From contig JAGBHJ010000187.1 of NCBI GenBank assembly GCA_017935525.1, positions 1 to 11,378 on the forward strand: a stretch of 11,378 nt of DNA. Reading direction: 5' to 3'. A program made the position numbers and the translations under genes. Numbering within the stretch: the first letter of the stretch is position 1; each line of letters begins with the position of its first letter. Shown here piece by piece: positions 1 through 6,533 of this stretch. The DNA comes from Clostridia bacterium (GTDB lineage Bacteria; Bacillota; Clostridia; HGM11327). The notes below the pieces were generated by a model that worked only from the letters and a program-made list of their open reading frames with translations, did not search any database and was not told the origin of the DNA.

Positions 1-93
1 GCCGTAGCAGTTGCCGGGAGCAAATTTTAAGTCAACGTCCTTAAAAAGGAGCTGACCGCCAAAATTAAAGGTGAGGTCATTGATCAGTATCAT
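1..93 (-). CDS. ABC-F family ATP-binding protein, N-terminal fragment
   Basis: This is the first 31 codons of a minus-strand gene that runs off the left edge. The protein begins MILINDLTFNFGGQLLFKDV and continues to a Tyr-Gly just before where the Walker A loop would come. That opening (a beta strand, an aromatic-Gly-Gly A-loop region, then an 'F.dV.l' strand) is typical of the first nucleotide-binding domain of ABC-F proteins, soluble ATPases with two ABC domains that act on the ribosome (translation factors or antibiotic protection). The ATG is preceded 7 bases upstream by AGGAGA (revcomp of 101-106). The gene starts 24 bases after the trmB stop, so it is probably co-transcribed with trmB. 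The subfamily cannot be told because Walker A, the signature and the interdomain linker lie outside the window. An ordinary ABC transporter ATPase is the main alternative. Confidence 0.72.
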   Translation of the reverse strand, partial: MILINDLTFNFGGQLLFKDVDLKFAPGNCYG

Positions 94-117
94 TTATATA
101 TCTCCTGAAAATAGTTC

Positions 118-795
118 TTATTCTTTTACGTAGGCTTCCAGCCTGTATATAGGCATTCCCATATCGGAAAAGCGCTTTTCGTACTCGGTTACGATGTTGT
201 CCTCAAATCCACTCTTGTGCAGATCCAGGGATACGTTCTTGATGGCAAAGCCGTTGGATGAGAGCATCTCAATGGAAAACTCAAAGAACTGCATATTGTC
301 AGTCTTTTGGTGTATTTCCGCCCCGGGGGCAAGGATGACCTTGTATATGTCAAGGAATTTTTCCGACGTCATGCGGCGGTTTCTGTATGCACCCTTGGGA
401 AAGGGGCATGAGAAATTCAAATATATCCTGCCGATGCTTTTGGCGGGGATGTATCTTGCCAGATATTCCGCGCTGCAGTTGAAAAATCTGACGTTGGTAA
501 TACCCTCGTCCACGATCTTTTTGCACGCCATGGAAAGCACGCTGGGGTTCTTTTCCACCGCAATAAAGTTGATATTGGGAGTTCTTTTTGCCAGCTCTGC
601 AATAAACTGTCCCTTTCCGCATCCGAGCTCCAGCCAAACCGGTGAGGAATTGCCAAACATTGCCTCGTAGTCAAAATAATGGATATCCTCGGGGTTGATT
701 ATGCTGGCATTCTGGTTGCCGTAGTTTGCTCTTATAAAGAGATCGCCGTAGCCCAGTATGGTCTCGTCCAGATTTTTCTGTCTTCTCATTCTCAT
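118..795 (-). CDS. trmB: tRNA (guanine-N7-)-methyltransferase TrmB
   Basis: This 225-residue cytosolic enzyme should transfer a methyl group from S-adenosylmethionine to N7 of G46 in tRNA. The basic N-terminus MRMRRQKNLDE is typical of TrmB. The SAM-binding loop LELGCGKG is at 55-62, an acidic residue follows the second strand (E81 in AVEKN), KTDN is at 164-167 and the C-terminal TEYE motif is at 203-206. I chose the ATG at 795. A TTG 42 bases upstream would lie only a base or two from the predicted transcription start, whereas the chosen ATG has GAGGG 8 bases before it and yields the family-typical N-terminus. One oddity: the usual motif NFSDPWPK reads NFSCPFPK (127-134), so the conserved Asp is Cys130 and the Trp is Phe. 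The ABC-F gene follows in the same orientation. Confidence 0.9.
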   Translation of the reverse strand: MRMRRQKNLDETILGYGDLFIRANYGNQNASIINPEDIHYFDYEAMFGNSSPVWLELGCGKGQFIAELAKRTPNINFIAVEKNPSVLSMACKKIVDEGITNVRFFNCSAEYLARYIPAKSIGRIYLNFSCPFPKGAYRNRRMTSEKFLDIYKVILAPGAEIHQKTDNMQFFEFSIEMLSSNGFAIKNVSLDLHKSGFEDNIVTEYEKRFSDMGMPIYRLEAYVKE

Positions 796-845
796 GTTGT
801 TTGCCCTCATTTGTGTGTTTTGCCGTATTAAAAGCAATCCTTCTT

Positions 846-874
846 ATTATACCAAATTTTGCCGATTTTTACAA
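846..874 (-). promoter_or_regulatory. Sigma-A-type promoter for trmB and the ABC-F gene
   Basis: Read on the minus strand there is TTGTAA (869-874), a 17-base spacer, and a perfect TATAAT (846-851) preceded by TGg, an extended -10. The predicted start near 839 leaves a leader of about 44 bases before the trmB ATG at 795. No other gene lies between this promoter and trmB. Confidence 0.75.
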
Positions 875-950
875 GGGGTAAAATCAAAAAATTATGGTAA
901 TATCCAAATAAACTGATTTTTATGCTGTCAAAATGGGCACAACTGCCAAC

Positions 951-982
951 AAAAAACCGCACCGAGCCAAAGCCCGATGCGG
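951..982 (-). terminator. Rho-independent terminator of the Wzz-like gene
   Basis: On the minus strand an 11-bp stem (CCGCATCGGGC / GCTCGGTGCGG, two G-U pairs) closes a TTTG loop and is followed by six T residues. It sits 18 bases past the stop codon at 1000. The plus-strand side has no T run, so it acts in one direction. Confidence 0.9.
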
Positions 983-999
983 TAACGATGTTTACGTTA

Positions 1000-2166
1000 T
1001 TACTTTGTTGTGCGTCTTCTGCCCTTTGATTCGTTGGGGAATGCAATGTTCTTGAATACAACCCATGCGCAGTATGCGATTACTGCAAGAACTACCACCA
1101 GAATACAGGTCGTAATAGCACCCTTGATCAGACCACCAACGTTAAGCAATATTGCGGAAGCGAAAGGCGTGATATTTATACATTCGATCCTCAAAGCGCC
1201 GGAATACTGCTCGATGTATCTGTCAATATAAGTGGGGAATGATTTCTTCAGGCTGGAAACGATGAGCTCTGCATCGTCCTTGTTAGCTACTGCAACCGTG
1301 ATCGTGATAAAGGATCTGTTCAGATTTTCCTTGTTGGGGTCATCGGATGATGACGTTGAGGATCCAAGCTCCTCATCATCAAAGAGCTTTGTATATTCGT
1401 ACTTGACGCTCTTGTCAATAATGTCAATGAGCTCCTTGACTTCTTTCTTTTCTCTCCACTGCTCACGGGCTGCCTCTGCTGCCTCGTTGTAATCCAGTCT
1501 TGCGTAGTAATTAGCAAGAGAAGCTTCTTCCAATCTCTGATTTGCAGCCATCCTTACAAGCTGTGCGGGACGGTATTTATTGATCTCAAACTCGGATCTC
1601 TTTGCCTCAAGCTCGTCCAGCTTTGCTTCCAGCTTGCCGATGGTAGCCAAGTGGTTCTCGTCAACCAGAGAGTCCGCATATGCGTCCTTGTACATCTGGA
1701 GCTGACCGTAAACTCTGTTGTATTCTGTGTTCATGTAGGAATACTCATATTCAAGATCTGCCATTCCCAGCTCAAAATCGAGAGTTTCGAGTGCCTCGCT
1801 TGCAGCTTTCTTTTCTGCTCTTGTTGCCTTATATGCCTCTGCGGCGTCAAGGGCTGCCTGGTAGAGGGCGGGGTCACAATCCTCCTTGGGAGGGAGACCG
1901 TTTTCGTCCAAAAGCAAGTACTCGGAGTATCCGCCAGACTTCAGCACGTACATAAGTGTTGTGCCGCCGTCAGTAGGGTTCAAGCGATACTTAAGCGTTG
2001 TTCCGTAGGTCATAGAGGTTACGGAGCTGATGATACCGATAAGGCCTCCGATGATGCCTGCTACGATGGCGATGGCAATGATCTTTCTCATCTTGCCTCT
2101 GAACATTCTGACTATGTCAGCAATGGATATGGTGACTTCGTCTTCGTAATGAGTGTTCTGTTCCAT
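1000..2166 (-). CDS. Two-TM coiled-coil membrane protein, Wzz/polysaccharide co-polymerase type
   Basis: The protein has 388 residues. A short cytoplasmic N-terminus with an amphipathic stretch (SIADIVRMFRGKMRK) leads into TM1 (about 28-50). A long extracytoplasmic region rich in Ala, Glu and Lys follows; about 104-255 looks like alpha-helical coiled coil. Then come a Ser/Asp-rich segment (262-281), a small alpha/beta segment (283-332), TM2 (about 347-372) and a basic tail ending RRRTTK. N-terminal TM, long coiled coil, C-terminal TM is the layout of Wzz-like polysaccharide co-polymerases, which set surface polysaccharide chain length, and of CapA-type kinase adaptors. I see neither the proline-rich motif usually preceding TM2 nor an attached tyrosine kinase. 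No glycosyltransferase or polymerase gene is adjacent. The gene has its own promoter and terminator, so it is transcribed alone. AAGGAG (2178-2183) lies 11 bases before the ATG. The topology is firm; the family assignment is tentative. Confidence 0.6.
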   Translation of the reverse strand: MEQNTHYEDEVTISIADIVRMFRGKMRKIIAIAIVAGIIGGLIGIISSVTSMTYGTTLKYRLNPTDGGTTLMYVLKSGGYSEYLLLDENGLPPKEDCDPALYQAALDAAEAYKATRAEKKAASEALETLDFELGMADLEYEYSYMNTEYNRVYGQLQMYKDAYADSLVDENHLATIGKLEAKLDELEAKRSEFEINKYRPAQLVRMAANQRLEEASLANYYARLDYNEAAEAAREQWREKKEVKELIDIIDKSVKYEYTKLFDDEELGSSTSSSDDPNKENLNRSFITITVAVANKDDAELIVSSLKKSFPTYIDRYIEQYSGALRIECINITPFASAILLNVGGLIKGAITTCILVVVLAVIAYCAWVVFKNIAFPNESKGRRRTTK

Positions 2167-2238
2167 GTTCTGTTGTTCTCCTTCTGCAAGTTCACTTGGG
2201 CAGACATTAACTCCGCCGGGGTGTGAACTATTTATGAT

Positions 2239-2267
2239 ATTATATCATTATATGCGGTATTTGTCAA
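2239..2267 (-). promoter_or_regulatory. Consensus sigma-A promoter of the Wzz-like gene
   Basis: On the minus strand TTGACA (2262-2267), 17 bases and TATAAT (2239-2244) match the consensus at all twelve positions. The leader to the ATG at 2166 is about 65 bases. It is back-to-back with the zur promoter, with 48 bases between the two -35 boxes. Confidence 0.9.
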
Positions 2268-2315
2268 GCAAAACAAAAAATAAACAGGGAAAATACTGTT
2301 ATTTTGGCATGTCTA

Positions 2316-2344
2316 TTGACAAATGAGGGAATGTGATGTATAAT
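2316..2344 (+). promoter_or_regulatory. Consensus sigma-A promoter of the zur-znu operon
   Basis: TTGACA (2316-2321), a 17-base spacer and TATAAT (2339-2344) form a perfect consensus promoter. The predicted start near 2351 falls inside the palindrome that begins at the next base, so a protein bound there would block initiation. This also rules out starting zur translation at 2333, which is upstream of the transcription start. Confidence 0.9.
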
Positions 2345-2367
2345 AATTTGCGAATGATTCGCAAATT
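2345..2367. promoter_or_regulatory. Zur (Fur-family) operator, perfect 23-bp palindrome
   Basis: Half-site AATTTGCGAAT is followed by a central G and then its exact inverted copy, an uninterrupted 11-1-11 dyad. The core TGCGAAT-N-ATTCGCA has the 7-1-7 design of Fur-family boxes; compare B. subtilis Zur TCGTAAT-N-ATTACGA, Fur TGATAAT-N-ATTATCA and PerR TTATAAT-N-ATTATAA. It lies between the -10 box (ends 2344) and the zur ribosome binding site (starts 2368). Autorepression of zur-znuACB by zinc-loaded Zur is the natural reading. The palindrome is seen directly; Zur binding is inferred from the genes it controls. Confidence 0.85.
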
Positions 2368-2377
2368 GGAGCAGAAA

Positions 2378-2773
2378 ATGGAGTACAAGACAGAGCAAAG
2401 AAGAATAATATACGGTTTTTTTGAGGAAAACAAGCAAAGAGCGTTTTCTGCAAGAGGCGTGTACGAGCACGTCAAAAGCAGGGGAGTCAGCATGAGTGCC
2501 ATATACAGGAATATTGCCGCAATGGTAAAGGAGGGCACTCTGCGCAAGACCGTTGAGGACAAGGAGGCTACCTACCAGCTGGTGGGGTGCGAGCATAATT
2601 GCAATAAGCTCCACTTGACCTGCGTTTTGTGCGGCAAGACGGAGCACGTAAGCCCCGAGGCTGCCGCAAGGGTAAGGGTAAGCGTTGATGAGGCGGACGG
2701 CTTTCAGCTTGACAGTATAAAGACGGTCCTTTACGGTACGTGCAGGGACTGCAGAATAAAAGCAAAGGAGTAA
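2378..2773 (+). CDS. zur: Fur-family zinc uptake regulator (Zur)
   Basis: This 131-residue cytoplasmic repressor has a winged-helix DNA-binding half, with the helix-turn-helix around 23-57 (FSARGVYEHVKSRG...SAIYRNIAAM), and a C-terminal dimerisation half. CxxC pairs at C82/C85 (HLTCVLCG) and C122/C125 (GTCRDC) are the usual structural-zinc Cys4 site. C71, H73, C75 and H79 in GCEHNCNKLH are candidate ligands for the regulatory metal. I chose the ATG at 2378 because GGAG lies 6 bases upstream and the protein then starts MEYKTEQRR, as the family does; the in-frame starts from 2333 overlap the promoter. It leads an operon with znuACB and sits directly behind a Fur-type palindrome, so zinc is the best-supported metal. 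Fur or PerR is less likely from context. Its last bases contain AAAGGAG, the probable ribosome binding site of znuA. Confidence 0.9.
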   Translation: MEYKTEQRRIIYGFFEENKQRAFSARGVYEHVKSRGVSMSAIYRNIAAMVKEGTLRKTVEDKEATYQLVGCEHNCNKLHLTCVLCGKTEHVSPEAAARVRVSVDEADGFQLDSIKTVLYGTCRDCRIKAKE

Positions 2774-2783
2774 ATAACAAGGA

Positions 2784-3710
2784 ATGAGTATCAGAAGAAC
2801 GGTTGCCGTTGTGCTGGCGTTGGTAATACTGTGTATGCAGATGACTGCCTGCGGTGACAAAGAGGATGACGGTATTAAGATCGTGACCACGGGCTTTGCC
2901 TGCTGTGACTGGGCAAGGCAGATAGCCGGAGAAAATGCGAAAGTCGAGTTTTTGCAGGATAACGGTGTTGACATCCACAGCTATCAGCCCACAGTAGAGG
3001 ATATGGCAACGATAGCGGAGTGCGACCTGTTTATATGGGTGGGCGGCGAGTCCGAAGCATGGGTGGAGGATGTGCTGGAGCAGACCGAAAGCGACGGCAG
3101 ACGTGAGCTTTGCTTGTTTGATATACTGGAGGATGAATTGATATGCCCCGAGGGGGATCACCACCACGATGAGGGACATAACCACCAATATGATGAGCAC
3201 GTGTGGCTCTCTCTTGGCAATGCTATGCTGGCGTGTGACGCCATAGCAAAGGAGCTTTGCTTGATGGACGAGGAGAATAAGGCCACATACACCTCCAATG
3301 CGGAGGGATATATTGCCGAGCTGGAGGCGCTTGACGGAGAATACAGAAATGCCGTGACTGAGGCAAAGACAAAAACGTTGGTCATTGCGGACAGACACCC
3401 CTTTGCGTACATGGCAAGGGATTACGGGCTGGAGGTCTTTGCCGCATTTGAGGGCTGCTCTGCGGAGAACGAAGCAAGCTTTGAAACTGTGGCAAGGCTC
3501 GCAGGCAAGCTCAATGAGCTGGAGCTGGATTCGGTTATGACCATTGACGGCAACAGAACGTCAATTGCCGAGGCTGTTATCACGGCGTCGGGCAGGGATG
3601 ACATCAGCATATTGGTGTTGAACTCTCTGCAGACTGTAAAGGACAGCAGTATCCGTTATATTGACGTGATGAGGTCCGATCTTGAGGTGTTAAAGGAGGC
3701 GTTGGGCTGA
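2784..3710 (+). CDS. znuA: Zinc ABC transporter substrate-binding lipoprotein ZnuA
   Basis: This 308-residue lipoprotein binds Zn2+ outside the membrane and passes it to the ZnuB permease. A signal peptide with Arg4-Arg5 and a hydrophobic core ends in a lipobox with lipidated Cys23 (QMTAC). Likely metal ligands of the cluster A-I fold are H65 (DIHSYQPT), H139 (DEHVWLS) and H205 (DRHPFAY). A His/Asp-rich loop at 125-139 (H126-128, H132, H134) is the zinc-scavenging loop typical of zinc rather than manganese binders. The C-terminal lobe (TIDGNRTSIAEAV..., 253-280) is where a fourth ligand would be expected, but I cannot place it. The only good ribosome binding site is AAAGGAG overlapping the zur stop, 13 bases before the ATG, suggesting translational coupling. 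Its stop overlaps the znuC start by one base. Confidence 0.93.
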   Translation: MSIRRTVAVVLALVILCMQMTACGDKEDDGIKIVTTGFACCDWARQIAGENAKVEFLQDNGVDIHSYQPTVEDMATIAECDLFIWVGGESEAWVEDVLEQTESDGRRELCLFDILEDELICPEGDHHHDEGHNHQYDEHVWLSLGNAMLACDAIAKELCLMDEENKATYTSNAEGYIAELEALDGEYRNAVTEAKTKTLVIADRHPFAYMARDYGLEVFAAFEGCSAENEASFETVARLAGKLNELELDSVMTIDGNRTSIAEAVITASGRDDISILVLNSLQTVKDSSIRYIDVMRSDLEVLKEALG

Positions 3711-4417
3711 TGGCACAAATATCTTGTAAGGACCTTTGCCTTGGGTATGAATCCAGAAGAATAATTGAAGACCTGAGCTTTGAGGTCCATAGCGGCGACT
3801 ACCTTTGTATACTGGGCGAAAACGGCAGCGGCAAGACCACGCTGATGAGGACTCTGCTTGGCCTGCATAAGCCCATTGCAGGGGCTGTGGAGCTGGGGGA
3901 TGACCTAAAGCAGTCGGAGATAGGCTATCTGCCCCAGCAGACACAGGTACAAAGAGATTTTCCCGCATCGGTGGAGGAGATAGTGCTGTCGGGCTGCGGC
4001 GGAAGACGCGGGATCAGTCCGTTTTATACAAAGCAGGACAGACAGACTGCGCTTGACGCAATGGAAAGAATGGATATCCTGCCGCTGAAAAAGCGTTGTT
4101 ACAGGGAGCTTTCCGGTGGACAGCAACAGAGGGTGCTTCTTGCAAGGGCGTTGTGTGCTACAAAAAAGCTGCTTCTGCTGGATGAGCCCGTGTCTGGACT
4201 TGACCCGAGGGTGAGCATGGATATGTATCGCTCCATATATGAGCTGAACAAGGAGGACGGTATAACCGTTATAATGATATCCCACGACATAAATGCGGCA
4301 ATAAGGTATGCCAGCCACATACTGTACATCGGCAAGGAGATATTCTTTGGCAGAAGTGATGATTTTGTATCCGGCGACATAGCAAGGGGCCTTTTGACGG
4401 GAGGTGACGGACGGTGA
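3710..4417 (+). CDS. znuC: Zinc ABC transporter ATP-binding protein ZnuC
   Basis: This 235-residue ATPase sits on the inner membrane face and powers zinc import through ZnuB. Walker A GENGSGKT is at 36-43, the Q-loop is at Q76/Q77 (LPQQ), the ABC signature LSGGQQQR at 134-141, Walker B LLLLDEP at 154-160, the D-loop SGLD follows, and the H-loop His is H192 (ISHD). Length and the order of motifs are normal for metal-type ABC ATPases, and all catalytic residues are present. The ATG overlaps the znuA stop (TGATG), with AAGGAGG at 3693-3699, 10 bases upstream. The 3' end overlaps the GTG start of znuB by 4 bases. Confidence 0.94.
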   Translation: MAQISCKDLCLGYESRRIIEDLSFEVHSGDYLCILGENGSGKTTLMRTLLGLHKPIAGAVELGDDLKQSEIGYLPQQTQVQRDFPASVEEIVLSGCGGRRGISPFYTKQDRQTALDAMERMDILPLKKRCYRELSGGQQQRVLLARALCATKKLLLLDEPVSGLDPRVSMDMYRSIYELNKEDGITVIMISHDINAAIRYASHILYIGKEIFFGRSDDFVSGDIARGLLTGGDGR

Positions 4418-5259
4418 CAGAGCTGATAGATAAGCTTTTGATGTATCTGGAATTTCCCTTTGTAAGGCATGCGCTTATAGTCGGCGTGCTGGTGTCCCTT
4501 TGTGCGTCGCTGTTGGGCGTGACGTTGGTGTTAAAACGGTTTTCGTTTATTGGTGACGGGCTTTCCCACGTGGCGTTTGGCGCAATGAGCGTTGCGGCGG
4601 TGGTGGGGCTTTCCAATGAGATGACGTTGGTACTGCCCGTGACTGTTGCCGCGGCGATATTGCTCTTGTGCGGAGGTCAAAGAGCAAAGATAAAGGGCGA
4701 CGCGGCAGTTGCCATGATATCTGTTTCTGCGTTGGCGGTGGGATATATGCTTATGAGTATATTCCCGTCCTCGGGCAACGTTTCCGGCGACGTTTGCACC
4801 ACGTTGTTTGGCTCAACGCTGATACTGACGTTGTCAAAGACGGAGGTGTGGCTCTGCGTTGTGCTTTCCCTGGCGGTGGTGACGGCATTTGTGCTGATGT
4901 ATAACAAGATATTCAGCATCACCTTTGACGAGGACTTTGCAAGGGCAACGGGCTTGGGTGTTGGCGTTTACAACGTCATTCTTGCTACCGTCATTGCGGT
5001 GGTCATAGTGCTGGCGATGAATCTGGTGGGCTCGCTGTTGATATCTGCGTTGGTGGTTTTCCCTGCGTTGTCCGCAATGAGAGTGTGCAGAAGCTTTAAG
5101 CGTGTTACGGTGCTTTCGGCAGTTATTGCAGTTGGATGCTCTTTGGTGGGACTCGTGGTTTCTATTTTGGCAGGTACTCCCGTGGGCTCGACCATAGTGG
5201 TGGCTGACATTGCCGTGTTTCTGATTTTTACGGTAGTGGGCGCAGTAAGGAGGAAATAA
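4414..5259 (+). CDS. znuB: Zinc ABC transporter permease ZnuB
   Basis: This 281-residue polytopic membrane protein has about seven or eight hydrophobic segments. Family landmarks are FIGDGLSHVAFGA (45-57), FDEDFARATG (171-180, the cytoplasmic loop that contacts ZnuC), VGSLLISALVVFPALSA (205-221) and AGTPVGSTIVV (253-263). It forms the zinc channel of the ABC-3 type importer with ZnuC and ZnuA. Translation starts at GTG inside the last codons of znuC (GTGA overlap), with GGGAGGTGA (4399-4407) 6 bases upstream, so the two are translationally coupled. The next gene starts 3 bases after its stop. Confidence 0.93.
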   Translation: MTELIDKLLMYLEFPFVRHALIVGVLVSLCASLLGVTLVLKRFSFIGDGLSHVAFGAMSVAAVVGLSNEMTLVLPVTVAAAILLLCGGQRAKIKGDAAVAMISVSALAVGYMLMSIFPSSGNVSGDVCTTLFGSTLILTLSKTEVWLCVVLSLAVVTAFVLMYNKIFSITFDEDFARATGLGVGVYNVILATVIAVVIVLAMNLVGSLLISALVVFPALSAMRVCRSFKRVTVLSAVIAVGCSLVGLVVSILAGTPVGSTIVVADIAVFLIFTVVGAVRRK

Positions 5260-5262
5260 GAT

Positions 5263-5703
5263 ATGAAAAGAGGATATTTTGCGGTTTTTGCCGTAATATT
5301 GCTATTGATGACAAGCGCCTGCGGCAAAAGCAGCATATACAACACCGAGGGCGTGGACATAGACCTTTCTAAGGTCAGCAGTGTGGTGGCGTATGCCGAG
5401 GTGTACAATATTTATCAGGAGTATGAGTCCTATTTTGGCAAGGTGATACGCCTTAAGGGTACGTTTGACGTTTATTACGATGAGGAAAAGGATGTTAACT
5501 ATTTTTCATGCGTGGTGACGGACGAGATGGCGTGCTGCTCCCTTTCCATGGAGTTTGTACTGGCAGGGGACTATTCCTATCCCGAGGATTATCCGCAAAA
5601 CGGCAGCTCCGTTACGGTTACGGGCGTGTTTGGCGTTTACGAGGAGGAGGGACTTTTGTACTGTCAGCTGACGGATGCGTATTTAGGGGAGAAAGGTGCT
5701 TGA
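5263..5703 (+). CDS. Small lipoprotein with OB-fold-like (DUF1980-like) domain, in zinc operon
   Basis: This 146-residue protein has a signal peptide and a lipobox (LMTSAC, lipidated Cys20). Residues 46-142 look like a five-strand beta barrel: YFGKVIRLKGTFDV (57-70), YFSCVVTDEMACCSLSMEF (80-98), SSVTVTGVFGVYEEE (115-129) and LLYCQLTDAYL (131-141). The 'GK.IRLKG ... CC ... V.VTG' pattern recalls the C-terminal domain of the TIGR03943/DUF1980 family and other small OB-fold lipoproteins; this is resemblance, not identification. Cys83, Cys91, Cys92 and Cys134 could bind metal. It is the last gene before an internal promoter, starts 3 bases after znuB with AAGGAGG 9 bases before the ATG, and should be co-regulated by Zur. 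An accessory role in surface zinc handling is inferred from position only. Confidence 0.8.
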   Translation: MKRGYFAVFAVILLLMTSACGKSSIYNTEGVDIDLSKVSSVVAYAEVYNIYQEYESYFGKVIRLKGTFDVYYDEEKDVNYFSCVVTDEMACCSLSMEFVLAGDYSYPEDYPQNGSSVTVTGVFGVYEEEGLLYCQLTDAYLGEKGA

Positions 5704-5728
5704 AATTTGCGAAAAAACATGGTACAAT
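5700..5728 (+). promoter_or_regulatory. Internal sigma-A-type promoter before the ZIP gene
   Basis: TTGAAA (5700-5705), a 17-base spacer and TACAAT (5723-5728) match the consensus at 5 of 6 positions in each box. The -35 box overlaps the stop codon of the lipoprotein gene. The start near 5735 gives a leader of about 22 bases carrying AAGGAGG (5743-5749). No terminator separates the znu genes from the ZIP gene, so it may also receive read-through. Confidence 0.75.
5704..5713 (+). promoter_or_regulatory. Half copy of the zur operator within the ZIP promoter
   Basis: AATTTGCGAA matches 10 of the 11 bases of one arm of the palindrome at 2345-2367 and lies between the -35 and -10 boxes. The second arm is not recognisable. 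It may be a degenerate Zur site or chance in AT-rich DNA. Confidence 0.35.
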
Positions 5729-5756
5729 AGTGTAAAATTCATAAGGAGGTATTTTT

Positions 5757-6521
5757 ATGGATATGGTGCTTATGACGGCTCTTGGCGTTGGCGGCGCAAC
5801 GGTGATCGGTGCGTTGCTGGGATTTTTGTTAAAAAAGCCGTCCCATAAATTCAACGATATTATTTTGTCATTTGCGGCAGGAGTAATGCTTGCAGCGGCG
5901 GTGATAGGCCTTATTATTCCGTCCATGGAATACGGCGGGGAAAATAAGCTTTCAATACTGGTGACTGTGGTGGGCATCTTTTGCGGTGCGGTGTGCCTCA
6001 ATCTTATTGATAAGCTGGTGCCCCATCTGCACAAGCTGACGGGCATGGAGGGGGAGGTTCATCCCGACAAAACTTCACAGCTGAATAAGGTGCTGCTGTT
6101 TGTGATAGCAATTGCAATACATAATCTGCCCGAGGGTATTGCGGCAGGTGTCAGCTTTGGTACGGAGGACGTAAGCCGCGCAATTACCGTGGCAGGCGGT
6201 ATAGCCCTGCAGAATATTCCCGAGGGTATGGTTATAATTGCTCCCATGATAGCGTCGGGAATGAGCCACAAGAGGACCTTTGTCATCGCAATGATGACGG
6301 GCGTTGTGGAGGTGCTGGGTACGCTTATCGGTTATTTTGCGGTGAGCATATCCGCGGCGATACTGCCCTTTGCCCTTGCTTTTGCAGGTGGTACAATGCT
6401 GTACGTTATAAGTGATGAGATGATACCCGAAACTCATGCCCATGGCAATGAGCGCGGTGCGACCTACACTCTTTTGGTGGGCTTTGCGTTGATGATGGTG
6501 TTTGACTTTTTGTTAGGATAA
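5757..6521 (+). CDS. ZIP family divalent metal transporter
   Basis: This 254-residue membrane protein has about eight transmembrane segments and moves zinc or a related divalent ion into the cytoplasm. The metal-site motifs are HNLPEG at 122-127 in TM4 and QNIPEG at 152-157 in TM5. The His-containing loop between TM3 and TM4 (HLHKLTGMEGEVHPD, 90-104) and DEMIPETHAHG (220-230) are also family features. The TM5 motif begins with Gln, as in the GufA-like branch of bacterial ZIPs, so strict zinc specificity should not be assumed. AAGGAGG lies 7 bases before the ATG. It sits directly after the znu genes behind its own promoter, which points to zinc supply. The peroxiredoxin gene starts 12 bases after its stop. 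Confidence 0.88.
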   Translation: MDMVLMTALGVGGATVIGALLGFLLKKPSHKFNDIILSFAAGVMLAAAVIGLIIPSMEYGGENKLSILVTVVGIFCGAVCLNLIDKLVPHLHKLTGMEGEVHPDKTSQLNKVLLFVIAIAIHNLPEGIAAGVSFGTEDVSRAITVAGGIALQNIPEGMVIIAPMIASGMSHKRTFVIAMMTGVVEVLGTLIGYFAVSISAAILPFALAFAGGTMLYVISDEMIPETHAHGNERGATYTLLVGFALMMVFDFLLG

Positions 6522-6533
6522 CGGAGGAAAAAT

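Noticed and set aside
796..837. TTG-initiated 14-residue extension of TrmB
   Set aside because: The predicted transcription start is at about 839, and the ATG at 795 has a ribosome binding site and a family-typical N-terminus.
2283..2300. AACAG / CTGTT inverted repeat between the divergent promoters
   Set aside because: The arms are only 5 bp with an 8-base gap in AT-rich DNA; not distinguishable from chance.
2333..2377. Earlier in-frame starts for zur
   Set aside because: They lie within or before the -10 box and operator, upstream of the predicted transcription start.
2264..2974. Minus-strand open frame of 236 codons opposite zur and znuA
   Set aside because: It runs antisense to two well-supported genes and across the zur promoter and operator, and its product has no recognisable motif.
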